Assembly (NCBI RefSeq): GCF_017591435.1
Contig: NC_059255.1
Coordinates: 310,001-374,000, forward strand
Direction of reading: 5' to 3'
Length of the DNA: 64,000 nucleotides
DNA from: Portunus trituberculatus
Lineage: Eukaryota > Arthropoda > Malacostraca > Decapoda > Portunidae
Position 1 is the first letter of the stretch, and each line of letters opens with the position of its first letter. A program made the translations under genes and the position numbers. The notes under the pieces are model-generated. The model searched no databases. It was not told where the DNA came from and saw nothing but the letters and a program-made list of their open reading frames with translations. Positions 12,135-22,935 of the stretch are shown in pieces.

Positions 12135-12966
12135 CAGGTTGAACCTCCCAAATCCGGCAACCACCGGATCTTAGACTTGCCGGACCATGGAAAATTCCAA
12201 ACTATAGGTAGTCCCCAAAACACCCTCTATATACTTAGCCTGCATTATACAAGTGTAACTGTAACATTGTTTTGATATATGATAGTTGTACATCAAAATA
12301 TACATGCAAAAGTATATAGAAAAACACGTAAATTAAGTTCAGCATGGAAAATTTTTGCCTGCGCCATTATCATCTTGCCGGACACAGGGACAATACCAGT
12401 GTACCGAAGCTTAAACCACTGTATAAGAGCACTGTCTAAACCACTGCTTTTACCCTCCTTAAGAGTTCTACGAACCTCCATGTTCTTCTTGCTCTCATAT
12501 TCACTGTAAAATTTGAAAAGTTGATTCTTCTACTTTTTTATATCATAGACGGTTGATGAGCCAATGTTGTACTGTTGGCATAGGATCTGCACTAAAACAC
12601 CTTTATCTAGCTTCCTCAATACGTTCACTTTCTGTTGCACTGATATTGTCATATGTTTGCACTTTTTCTTTGGTTCACACACAACACTATCACTTCCTGG
12701 TCACTTGGAAGCCATGTTTAGGGGCAAATATTACAAAAAAAATGTTTATGCACCTGGGGGGTGGTGCTTGCAATGAGCGGCAGCGTGGTAATAATCCAAA
12801 TTTGATCCAGAATGCCCAGGCTCCAAAACACGGTACAGCGCCGCCGTATCCTAGCGGCGGTCCAGCAAATTACTCCGGCCAATTCGAAAATTCCGGCAAT
12901 CAAAAATTTTGCCGGATCACAGGTGTTGCCAGATGAAAGAATACCGGATTAAGGAGGTTCAACCTG
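12135..12966 (-). mobile_element. pogo/Tigger-like element Ti5 inside Harbinger
   Basis: 832 bp with termini CAGGTTGAACCTCC and TA on each side. The minus strand carries a transposase N-terminus remnant. First comes a CENP-B-type HTH (KHMTISVQQKVNVLRKL, IGSSTVYDIKK; about 12540-12670), then the second HTH (MEVRRTLKEGKSSGLDSAL and IQWFKLR; about 12293-12481). A stop in the first codons and loss of the catalytic domain make it non-functional. Confidence 0.82.
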
Positions 12967-13093
12967 TACTTCAAATTCGCACGCCTTTGACCCATCATGC
13001 GGTCACACGATGACTCATTGTCCCGATGCGCGACACGGCCAGCCAGTGTGGGATAGGTGACACCTGACATCCACTCGCCACTCACTCGAGACA

Positions 13094-13528
13094 ATGCCAC
13101 GCCCATGCACAACCGCTCTTTGGGCTATTGTGTTGGCTTGTGCTATTAAGAAGAAAAAGAAGAATAGAAGAATATGGGCGAGACAATGGCTTCTTCGAAG
13201 ACAAACTTTAGGCAGCTACCAGCAGATATTCAGAGAGCTAGCATTAGAAGACGATGGAGCTTTTAAAAACTATATGAGGCTGCTTGTGACTGTTTTTCAC
13301 TACTTACTGAAAAAAAAAACAAGGCCCCTAATAGAAAGACAAGACACAACAATGTGGGAAAGTGTTTCAGCAGGAGCCAGTCTTGAAGCAACACTTCTGT
13401 TTCTGGCTACAGGCTGTTCATTCACCAGGCTACACTACCACACCAGAATATCAAGACCATCCCTTAGCATCATAATACTAAAGGACTGTCAAGCTATCTA
13501 TGATGTACTAAAGGATGACAACATGAAG
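13094..13528 (+). pseudogene. Harbinger transposase, first coding exon
   Basis: Opens at ATG 13094 and runs about 145 codons. It resembles the N-terminal region of PIF/Harbinger nucleases: RRIWARQWLLRRQTLGSY, ELALEDDGAFKNYMRL, RQDTTMWESVSAGASLEATL, LFLATGCSF, and KDCQAIYDVLKDDNMK. It ends at a plausible splice donor (AAG|GTAAAT, GT at 13529). The DDE residues would lie in later exons, which I cannot find intact; 14164-14287 may hold a scrap. The protein would cut the element at its termini together with the MADF partner encoded at the other end. Confidence 0.75.
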
Positions 13529-13652
13529 GTAAATAATTATGATGACAAAGTACGAGTACACTGTATTTTAGATTTATTGATCTATAGTTTTTTTTTTTCC
13601 TTTCCGGTACAACAGCAGTTCATAATAATCTAATGTATTGCAGGTAAGAGTA
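13529..13652 (+). other. Probable Harbinger intron sequence
   Basis: AT-rich with a T-run and a possible acceptor TATTGCAG at 13636-13643, following the donor at 13529. No coding signal is seen. Ti6 is inserted at its right edge. Confidence 0.4.
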
Positions 13653-14161
13653 CAGTAAGCCCCCGAATTTAGCGAAATCCAGCTTAGCGAAACCATAATT
13701 TAGCAACTGTCTGGAAAAAGGCCAAGCCCTCAAGTTTAGCAATTTTCTCTCATATTTAGTGAATGTACCGCGCTACACTGTCCCGCCTCCCGCTCGCTCT
13801 GAGCCAATCGCGTGTCTGTTTGGCCGTGACGTCAGTCCCACAGTGCCTCCAGCATTCCTGCTCAACACTTGAGCTATTGTGTGTGTTAATCCAGCGTGTG
13901 AACTCAATTTTTGTGCTCCTATCCTCGCTGTTTAGCGAGTTTCGCTATCACCATGGCCTCCACTAGTGGTTCAAGGGATGCTGATTCTCATGAAGGTGGC
14001 GATGTTGCAGCTGTAAATGGAGACTCGAAAAGGGGACTTTGGGCTGACGAAAGACTGATTGATATTTTTCCCTATTTAAAGTAGTATTCAAATTTGGCGA
14101 AATTCCAGTTTAGCGATGGTTTCGGCAGACTAATAGGATTGCTAAATGTGGGGGCTTACTG
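13653..14161. mobile_element. Tigger-like MITE Ti6 inside Harbinger
   Basis: 509 bp with termini CAGTAAGCCCCCGAATTTAG and inverted equivalent, TA on both sides (13651-13652, 14162-14163). It keeps only a transposase-start-like piece (MASTSGSRDADSHEGG about 13952) and no helix-turn-helix or catalytic region. Confidence 0.8.
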
Positions 14162-14163
14162 TA

Positions 14164-14665
<502 letters not shown>

Positions 14666-14682
14666 AAATGCACTTCACGCGG

Positions 14683-15238
14683 TCATGGCTCCCGTCGCGA
14701 CCTGTGATTGGCTGGTGGTCGTGGCTCCCGTCGTGGAATGTGATTGGCTGACTTTCTTATCTCTGATCTTCGCATGCTGGGAAGCGGTTGCAAATTGACA
14801 GCCTGTTTGTTCAATGTCGAGTTTTTCTCTTTGATGTAGAGTGCTTCAAGGTAAGAGAGCCTCTTTTGATCATCACAAATTTGCAGAATTTTTGTGTTCT
14901 CTTCTAATATTTCTCTTGATATGTTAAGTCGATGTTCTTCTTTGAGCTGGTTTTTTGGTGCGCCACTTGCGAGGTGGAAGGTGAGACATCGAGACAGCTT
15001 CGTTGTTGTCATGCCGATGTACAAGGATGGGAGGGCTTCACAGTTCCCTCTGTTGCACGTGAACTGATACACGACATGAGATTTTTGAAGTGTCTTTGTG
15101 TCTTGCGGAGGACTGTTCTTGAGTAATAGATGGCTGGTTTTCTTAGTTTTGTAATAAATGAAGAAATTAATTTTCTTTTCGTCGTTTGTAGGCTTGACAT
15201 TTCTTCTTATTATTTCTTTCATTATTCTTTCATCTTCC
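14683..15238 (-). pseudogene. PLE ORF C-terminus with GIY-YIG endonuclease
   Basis: Continues the ORF piece at 19961-20150 across the LINE C insertion. The linker reads DERIMKEIIRRNVKPTNDEKK. The GIY-YIG domain follows: YQFTCNRGNCEALPS, then LYIGMTTTKLSRCL (about 15007-15030) and FHLASGAP, with the acidic and aromatic C-terminal part (RLSYLEALYIKEKNSTLNKQ). This nuclease would nick the target during PLE integration. The ORF ends after two degenerate repeats rich in Arg and Pro (PRREPRPPANHRSRREP). The RT domain is absent, so the copy is inactive. Confidence 0.85.
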
Positions 15239-16491
15239 CAGTGAGATCTAATAGCACTAGTTTAGGAGGTGCTGTGAACCTTCCATTAAAGCTAGTTATG
15301 ATCTTGTTGAATGTTTCCCTTTGTGTCTCACAACTCAAGGGGGTAGTCACAGCCTACCCTCTAAAGACAGCTCTCCTTCTTCACACAAAACTACATGCAC
15401 TTACCACACATAAACCCTTCACTCCAAATCAAAATTTAAAAGAAAAATGGGACCCCCAAATAAACAACGCCTCAGAGTCCCCTCTGGGAGGGACCAAAAT
15501 GTCCCCAGGTCGGACACCTCTCCTGTTGAAGACCACAAATGCCTTGACACCTCCCTCAACTTTTTCTACATTAACTTCTGCAACATTCGCGGTCTTAGAT
15601 CTAATTTTCAATCTGTGGAACACCACCTCTCCTCTACTAAACCTCATCTTCTTTACCTCACCGAAACACAGCTGTCTGAGGCAACAGACAGTAGCCCCTT
15701 CTCTGTTCCCTCCTACTTTCTCTATTCTCATTTTCATTCCAAAGCTGGATGTTGCGTCTATGTACGCAATGACTTAACTTGCTCTCGTGCCCACGCTCTT
15801 GAGTCTTCCGAATTTTCCACCATCTGGCTATGATTTAACAGTCACTCTCAAACTAAATTCATCTGTGCTGTTTATCTCTCCCCTAACTCTTCTGACTATA
15901 GTAATTTCTTCGACTTTTTAACTTCTAAAGTGGAGCACATTCTGTCCCTCTACCCTTTCGCTGAGATTTCCATTCTTGGAGATTTCAATGTTCACCACCA
16001 GCTTTGGCTTTCCTCTCCCTTCACTGACCACCCTGGTGAACTAGCCTTCAACTTTGCTATCCTCCATGACCTAGAGCAACTGGTGCAGCACCCTACTCGT
16101 ATTCCTGACCGTCTTGGAGACACGCCCAACATTCTTGATCTCTTCCTCACCTCTAACCCTTCTGCTTATGCTGTCACCCTTTCATCTCCGTTGGGCTCCT
16201 CCGATCACAATCTCATTTCTGTATCTTGTCCTATTTTTCCAATCCCTTCGCAGGATCCCCCAAAGCGAAGGTGCCTCTGGTGTTTTGCCTCTGCCAGTTG
16301 GGGGGACCTGAGGAGGTATTATGCTGATTTTCCCTGGAATGATTATTGCTTCTGTGTCAGAGACCCATCTCTTTGTGCTGAACATATACCAGAGGTGTTA
16401 GTATCTGGCATGGAGGCATACATTCCTCATTCTTTTTCTCAACCTAAACCCTTCTAAACCTTGGTTTAACTCAGCCTGTTCTTGTGCTATA

Positions 16492-17928
16492 CAGGTGTCC
16501 CTCGGTTAACGATCGACTACTTAACGATATTTCGCTCATACGATCCCTCCAAATTAATCCCTATTTTTTGGTTAACGATCGCCAAAATTCGGTTAACGAT
16601 CGGATTGACCAATCGCAATCGCGATCGCAATCGCGATCGCAGCGCCTCCATCCACCCGCGGCCCGTGCAGTAAACACACCACAGTCTTTCCGCTGTTTTG
16701 ATTGTGCAACAACAACTCTATCACGCTCGCTCTAAACTTCTTTTTTTGTGCTTATTTGTGATCAAGTGAACTTAGTGATGGCTTCCAAGCGACCCAACGA
16801 TTGTTCTCCACCGGGAGATAAGGCTAAAAATCGAGAAAGAGCATTGGCCTTGATATTAAGTTGAACATTGTGACTCGTCATGAGGGTGGTGAAGGGTAAA
16901 CTCTATTGCTCGTGCTCTTGGTTTATCTCAATCAACTGTATCAACAGTTCTCCAGAAAAAGTACAAGTGAAGCAGCAGGCCCAAGTCACAAACCTGCACA
17001 AACACACAACAACTCGTAACAGGAACCGATTATGGAAAAATTGGAACGTTTGCTGAGGCTATGGAAACAAAATACTTTGGAGGAAATGGAGGAGGACAAG
17101 GAGCCTGAAAGAACCCTCTCCGTCAAGATTTTCGAGGAGATTTTAATCATATTAACCAGGCCATACATCTTCTCCAGGAGAATGACCCCAACCCAAACCG
17201 AAGTAATGGCGTGACTAATGCTATAGAAAATGACATGAAAGTGTATAAAGAACTATTTGAGGCAAAGAAAAGGATGGCAAAACAGACAGTCATCTCATCT
17301 TTCTTCAAACCACTCACCGCCCAAGCAACCCCATCCACATCCCAAGCAACCCCATCTACCGATCAAGCAACTCCATCCACCTCCCAAGCTACCCCATCCA
17401 CCTCAAAAGCAATCCCATCTACTTCCATAGGAGTCATCTCGTCGTACTTCAAAGTTCGTCCTGCTACCTCGAAAAACTCCACCCACTTCCAAAACAACTC
17501 CATCCACCTCCAAAACAACTCCACCCACATCCAATCTATCCTTCACATCCACCGTAACCTTGAGTGACGATGAGGAGAGCCTGGATGACCCACCCCACTG
17601 GAAAACGTATTCTCTCAAGAATTTGAAGGGTTTGAAGCAGCTGACCGAGTTTGGGTCGGTGTGGGCATGATGAGATTTAATCCTCCAAGGCCCTGTGTCC
17701 CTCGGGGCACAAAACAACACACTACGCATATCACATCCACTCCTCAAGGTAAGTACTACCAATTCTAAAGGTGTAAATAACAACTAACAACATAGAAAGT
17801 GTCGTTTATTTACGCATCGCGAAATACATGTATGTAGTTGATAATTTCAAATCCCTCAGTTAGCGATCGTTTCGGTTAGCGATCTGTTTTTGGGAAACGT
17901 AACCCTATCGTTAACCAAGGGATACCTG
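16492..17928 (+). mobile_element. pogo/Tigger-like transposon TiC, nested in LINE C
   Basis: 1437 bp bounded by CAGGTGTCCCTCGGTTAACG and its inverted partner, TA duplicated on both sides (16490-16491, 17929-17930). Removing it and one TA restores the host frame (...SCAI-HDREV). It holds transposase N- and C-terminal remnants with the catalytic middle deleted. Confidence 0.88.
16778..17567 (+). pseudogene. TiC transposase remnant with PIP-box-like motif and heptad repeats
   Basis: The N-terminus begins MASKRPNDCSPPGDKAKN at 16778. A frameshifted CENP-B-type HTH (KLNIVTRHEGG, SIARALGLSQSTVSTVL) follows to about 16970. The catalytic DDE region is gone. The C-terminal stretch (17211-17567) has MKVYKELFEAKKRMAK, then QTVISSFF (about 17284-17307), which fits the PCNA-interacting consensus Q-x-x-I-x-x-F-F. 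Five 7-residue repeats of type QATPSTS come next (about 17329-17430), then a second ISSYF. Pogo transposase is known to bind PCNA through such a motif; here it is inferred from sequence only. Confidence 0.72.
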
Positions 17929-19960
17929 TACATGATAGAGAGGTTGCCCACAAAAGGTACTTGAGCCTTCCATCTCCTGAATCTCATGCACTTTATATCT
18001 CTGCCCGGAATCATGCCAAGTCTGTTCTTCAACTTGCCAAACACTCTTTCATAAATAGGAAATGTCAAAATCTTTCAAACTCAAACTCTTCTCGTGACTT
18101 CTGGCATCTAGCCAAAAACATCTCAAATAACTTCACTTCTTCATCTTTCTCTCCTTTATTTCATCCTGATGGCACCACTGCCATCTCTTCTGTCTCTAAA
18201 GCTGAACTCTTTTCTCAAACCTTTGCTCACAACTCCACCTTGGACAATTCTGGGCTTGTCCTCCTCTCCTCCTCCCTCTGACTATTTCATGTCTACAATC
18301 AAAATTCTTCGTAATGATGTTTTCCATGCCCTTGCTGGCCTAAACCCTCGGAAGGCTTATGGACCTGATGGGGTCCCTCCTATTGTTCTCAAAAACTGTG
18401 CTTCTGTGCTTGCACCTTGCCTGGCCAAACTCTTCCAACTTTGTCTATCGACTTCTACCTTTCCTTCCTGCTGGAAGTTCGCCTACATTCAGCCTGTTCC
18501 TAAAAGGGTGACCGTTCTAACCCCTCAAACTACCGTCCTATAGCTTTAATCTCTTGCTTGTCTAAAGTTTTGAATCTATCCTGAATAGGAAGATTCTCAA
18601 ACATCTGTCACTTCACAATCTTCTGTCTGATCGCCAGTATGGCTTCCGTCAAGGTCGCTCTACTGGTGATCTTCTGGCTTTCCTTACTGAGTCTTGGTCA
18701 TCCTCTTTTAGAGATTTCGGTGAAACTTTTGCTGTTGCGTTAGACATATCAAAAGCTTTTGATAGAGTCTGGCATAAAGCTTTGATTTCAAAACTGCCCT
18801 CTTACAGCTTCTATCCTTCTCTCTGCAACTTTATCTCAAGTTTCCTTTCCGACCGCTCTATTGCTGCTGTGGTAGACGGCTACTGTTCTTCTCCTAAACC
18901 TATTAATAGTGGTGTTCCTCAGGGTTCTGTCCTGTCACCCACTCTCTTTCTATTATTCATTAATGACCTTCTTAACCAAACTTCTTGCCCTATCCACTCC
19001 TACGCTGATGATACCACCCTACATCTTTCCACGTTCTTTCAGAGACGTCCAACCCTTCAGGAAATTAACAGATCACGCGGGGACGCCACAGAACGCCTGA
19101 CTTCCGATCTTTCTAAAATTTCCGATTGGGGCAGAGAAAATCTAGTAGTTTTCAATGCCTCAAAAACTAAATTCCTCCATCTATCAACTCAACACAACCT
19201 TCCAGACAACTATCCCCTCTTCTTCAATGACACTCAACTGTCTTCCTCTTCCACAATGAATATCCTCGGTCTGTCCTTTGCTCATAATCTTAACTGGAAA
19301 CTTCACATCTCATCTCTTGCTAAAACATCTTCTATGAAGTTAGGTGTTCTGAGGCGTCTCCGCCAGTTTTTCTCTCCCCTCCAACTGCTTACCCTGTATA
19401 AGGCCTTATCCGTCCCTGTATGGAGTACTCTTCACATGTTTGGGGGTTCCAGTCACACAGCTTTGCTTGATAGGGTGGAATCGAAAGCTCTCCGTCTCAT
19501 CAACTCCCCTCCTCTGACTAACTGTCTTCACTCTCTTTCTCACCGCCGAAATGTTGCATCCCTTTCTATATTTTATCGCTATTTTCATGGTAACTGTTCT
19601 ACTGATCTTGCTAACTGCATGCCTCCCCTCCTCCTGCGGCCACGCTGCACAAGGTTTTGTTCTTCCTCTCATCCCTATTCTGTCCAACTCTCTAATGCAA
19701 GAGTTAACCAGTACGCTCAATCATTCATCCCTTTCACTGGTAAACTCTGGAACTCCCTCCCTGCATCTGTATTTCCAAATTCCTACAACTTGTCTTCTTT
19801 TAAGAGGGAGGTATCGAGGCATTTGCTCCCCTAATTCTGGCTGACGGTTTTGGCACTTTTTCTACTCTTTGGAGAGCCAGTGCTCAAGTGGGCTTTTTTT
19901 CTAACTTTCTTTTTTTTTGCCCTTGGCTGTCCCTCTTCCCTACGTGAAAAAAAAAAAAAA

Positions 19961-20150
19961 TGCTGTAGAGAACATAGCGTTGTAATATAGTTTGATCTCA
20001 TCGGCAGGATGCTTAGTGTCGTCTTTATGCCATTTGTCTAGAGTGATTTTTATTTGCTTCTGTATATCTTCGTTGCTAAAGCCGTTGTTGACGAGCACTT
20101 GACTTGATCTTTCAATTTCTCGGTGGGCTTGTTCCCATGTACTGCACAGC
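19961..20150 (-). pseudogene. PLE ORF linker piece upstream of LINE C
   Basis: Minus-strand frame with REIERSSQVLVNNGFSNED, IQKQIKITLDKWHKDDTKHP and LYYNAMFSTA, typical of the region between RT and GIY-YIG in PLEs. It ends at the LINE C poly-A and continues at 15238. The 5' end is lost at the palindrome near 20149. Confidence 0.75.
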
Positions 20151-20177
20151 AGTACATGGGAACAAGCCCACTGAGAA

Positions 20178-20430
20178 ATTTAAGCAGCCCTCCGCGCCTT
20201 CCTGAGTCATTCTCATCAGCACCACTGGAAGAACAACATCTCCGAACATCAGCCACTGAAGAAGGGTTTTGAAGACCCGAAAACGTGTTCTGGCCAAAAT
20301 GAGAAGCTACGGCAAACTCATAAACCAACTCAAGAAAAATGATAAAGACCTAATCAGAAAAAGAGAAAATACTAGCAAAAAGATTATTAATGCTAAACTT
20401 GCTATCACTTTTAACGAAATTTGTTTGAGA
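20178..20430 (+). repeat. PLE terminal arm, right (inverted relative to the left arm)
   Basis: Contains MKTRKRVLAKMRSYGKLINQ on the plus strand and the ending KLAITFNEICLRENL. About 28 bp further it reaches (TA)n at 20459. Confidence 0.8.
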
Positions 20431-20456
20431 GAAAATCTCCTGCCTATATATACTCT

Positions 20457-20458
<2 letters not shown>

Positions 20459-20537
<79 letters not shown>
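20459..20537. repeat. (TA)n tract between PLE and Gy1
   Basis: About 39 TA units. The Gy1 5' LTR begins directly at its right edge (TG at 20538), so the target was the microsatellite itself. Confidence 0.95.
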
Positions 20538-20542
<5 letters not shown>

Positions 20543-20739
20543 TGAGTGGCAGTACTGGGTTGGGATTATTATCCAATATTCGGGTATGTCTTTAATCACC
20601 AAATCCTCATCTTCTCTTCCAAATGTAGCTAAGAGTTCCTATATGGATAGTCACTCGAGGGAGAACAAGGGGGATGACGTAGGCGCCGCACGCAATAGCC
20701 GTGGCTGCGCTTTATAAGGTGGGGGCATGGTGGTGTCCT
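20538..20739 (+). repeat. Gy1 5' LTR, first part
   Basis: Matches 34519-34720 of the 3' LTR, starting TGTACTGAGTGGCAGTACTG. It ends with GGTGTCCT (20732-20739), the 8-bp sequence duplicated by the LINE D insertion. Confidence 0.92.
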
Positions 20740-21064
20740 TTACCCACTTCTGTGTGGACTTTTTGTACGCCCATCAGGCTTAGGTATTAGTCAAATAAAG
20801 TTAGGTTTCCCATTGTCCTGTGCTTTTAGCTTTGCTTTTTCACTGTCCTCACCTTAGCGGCAACAGAAGGGGTCTGTTGCCAGGTTGTCAGATTGTCTTT
20901 CCTCTCACACCTACGGAGGATCCGCCTCAGTGAGCGTGCTTTTGGGGTGAATTAACACCGTCCAGCCCCCCTAGAGTGGTTTGGCAGGACAATCTGACAT
21001 TAGGTAACTCCTCCCTGACCTCCTCCCACTTGTGTCCCGCTCCCCTCCTGCAGGAGGGGAGTCC

Positions 21065-22258
21065 ATGCCTGACGGACCTTCCTGCTCTCCCCCCGTAAGG
21101 GGGAGGGAGGACACTGATCGACGACCCCCGACTGCCAGACTGTCTATTGACCCCTCCAAAGCGACTTTTGTGACTCTCCACTCTAAGACGAACACCCGCC
21201 TGTCTACGGTTAATTCTTTTATAATAAAGAAGGTCATCGATTGTAATATTGGAAATGTTGTTAATGTTAAAAAACTTGCCAGTGGTGATTTACTTGTTCA
21301 GACAGTTAACGTAAGTCAAGTCAAATCATTGTTGAAGCTCCGGTTCATTCATGACATCGAGATCGAGGCTTCGATTCCAGTGTCCATGAACTCGTGTCGG
21401 GGAGTCGCTTTTGTGGATATGGAACCGACCGAGATCGTCGATTGCATGACTGATCAGGATGTCATTGAGGCTAGAAAAATTACTAAAATGGTTGACGGTA
21501 CCAGAAGGAGCACAGCATCAGTCATTCTCACCTTCAGTGCTGCTAAGTTGCCAGAGAGGATTCATGTAGGGTACGAGTCGGTTCCCGTTCGTCCCTACAT
21601 TCCGAATCCTCTCCGTTGTTTCAAGTGCCAGCTTTATGGTCACCATGGCAACGCTTGTCGGTCTTCCCACGCTTACTGCGGTAGATGCGCAGGAGAGGGC
21701 CACTCTGTGGACCAGTGCACATCCTTGGTAGAGAAGTGCCGTAATTGTGAAGGTGCTCACTCCACTTTTTCACGCGATTGTCCCGCGTGGAAAGTGAAGA
21801 AAGAGGTCTGCACGGTTAAGGCTACTGAAGGGATCTCTTACTATGAAGCAAGGATGAGAGTGAAGCAGACGCAGGCCGCGCCTCCTTCAAATGTCTCCTA
21901 CGCTTCAACACTAAGGGCTCCACCTAAGATGTGTACTGTTGCCATACAGACTGACCCCAGCGACCTGCTGCCTGAGGACGCATCTGCCACCACAGCTTCC
22001 ACTTCCACCACTTCCTCATCATCTGCCAAAACTACTACTACTACTACTACTACTATAACCTTTACTCCTATAACTTCCTCTGCTCCATACCTGTCTGCTA
22101 TTTCTCGTACTCCCATTAAGGGTGAGAAGACAGACAAGTCTAATAAATTAAATTTAACAAAACTTGAACGTCAACGCCCTTCTCATGTCGTCGCCGCTCC
22201 CGCACCGTCGAGAAGGAGTTCTCACACTCGCTACCTCTCGATGAGCTCCGGGAAGTGA
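21065..22258 (+). CDS. LINE D ORF1, Gag-like zinc-knuckle protein
   Basis: About 397 codons, uninterrupted. The ATG at 21065 is the first in frame; the frame upstream is open but lacks ATG. The N-terminal 150 residues are followed by a region resembling the RNA-binding fold of I/R1-type ORF1 proteins. Three zinc knuckles come next: CFKCQLYGHHGNAC, CGRCAGEGHSVDQC and CRNCEGAHSTFSRDC (about 21618-21782). The C-terminus is Ser/Thr-rich with a poly-Thr run from an ACT repeat (about 22030-22055). The protein should coat the LINE RNA and form the RNP. It ends TGA at 22258, 117 bp before ORF2. It may still be translatable although ORF2 is dead. Confidence 0.85.
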   Translation: MPDGPSCSPPVRGREDTDRRPPTARLSIDPSKATFVTLHSKTNTRLSTVNSFIIKKVIDCNIGNVVNVKKLASGDLLVQTVNVSQVKSLLKLRFIHDIEIEASIPVSMNSCRGVAFVDMEPTEIVDCMTDQDVIEARKITKMVDGTRRSTASVILTFSAAKLPERIHVGYESVPVRPYIPNPLRCFKCQLYGHHGNACRSSHAYCGRCAGEGHSVDQCTSLVEKCRNCEGAHSTFSRDCPAWKVKKEVCTVKATEGISYYEARMRVKQTQAAPPSNVSYASTLRAPPKMCTVAIQTDPSDLLPEDASATTASTSTTSSSSAKTTTTTTTTITFTPITSSAPYLSAISRTPIKGEKTDKSNKLNLTKLERQRPSHVVAAPAPSRRSSHTRYLSMSSGK

Positions 22259-22575
22259 ACAATTGATGAATCGATGGATGTCACCATTAGTAAGGGCTGG
22301 GAGAGGTCCCCTGGCAGTGCCTATGAGCGCAAAAGGACTAAGAAAAACGGCTGCCACCACAACTCTTAAGCCATAATGTTCAAGGTGTTACTGTGGAATT
22401 GCAGAAGTATTCGGAATAAAGATCCATACTTGTCACTTTTAGTGAATATACACAGGCCGTCCGTTATTTGTCTACAGGAGACAAGACTGCAGGATCAGAC
22501 AGATCCTGCAGTGCTAAAACACTACCACCCGTATAGAAGATATGAGGGACACGGCATTGCTCTGCACAGGAGATG

Positions 22576-22935
22576 TGGGATATTTTAAGGTTGTAGTAAA
22601 GGGTATAGTGATGCAGTGTATCCCTTACAAAGATATAAGGCAGAGAAACAGGAAGCCATTATGGTGGACTCATGAGATAGGTAGCCAGATCAGAGAGAAG
22701 AAGAGGGCATACAGAGAGTTGCAGAAAAGTGGGAAGATGTAGATTTGATTAGGTACAGACAGGTCAGAGATGATTTGAGTAAGGTTATAAAAAAGTAAAA
22801 GACAGGCAGAGATAAAACTAGCTAGAGCTGGGAGTAAAGATCCCAAAAATTATATAGTTATTACAAGGTCAGTGATAAAAGAAATAAGGATAGGATTGGA
22901 CCACTCAGAAAAGATGGTGTAAACACTGACACAAA
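22576..22935 (+). other. Patch of a different LINE inside the D endonuclease
   Basis: Between ALHRRCGI and VTLNTPLEVDS the D endonuclease is replaced by foreign, A-rich sequence. It encodes a LINE linker: KPLWWTHEIGSQIREKKRAY and, in other frames, RDDLSKVIKK and SDKNKDRIGPLRKDGV. It has neither a 3' tail nor clear target repeats. A middle piece of a CR1-like LINE captured during repair fits best. Confidence 0.65.

Larger units (their letters stand above)
15447..19834 (+). pseudogene. LINE C ORF2: endonuclease and reverse transcriptase
   Basis: Endonuclease motifs are FCNIRGLRSNF (about 15577), YLTETQLSEA (about 15653), ILGDFNVHHQLW (about 15974) and GSSDHNLISV (about 16195). After TiC the linker resumes in frame at HDREVAHKRY. 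RT motifs are KAYGPDGVPP (about 18355), YGFRQGRSTGD (about 18640), LDISKAFDRVWH (about 18743), SGVPQGSVLSP (about 18909) and the catalytic SYADDTTLH (about 18999). The last 350 codons (18782-19834) are fully open to a C-terminal SSFKREVSRHLLP. Breaks are a TGA after IWL near 15830, a stop near 16456, and frameshifts near 18283 and 18510-18780. Confidence 0.88.
15239..19960 (+). mobile_element. Poly-A LINE C (Jockey-like), inserted in the PLE ORF
   Basis: Insertion ends in a poly-A run at about 19947-19960. The PLE frame resumes exactly across it (...YNAMFSTA on one side, WEDERIMKE on the other). No target duplication is visible. It is 5'-truncated, with 15239-15446 holding only 5' sequence. 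It carries its own insertion, TiC. Clade assignment to the Jockey group rests on RT motif style only. Confidence 0.82.
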
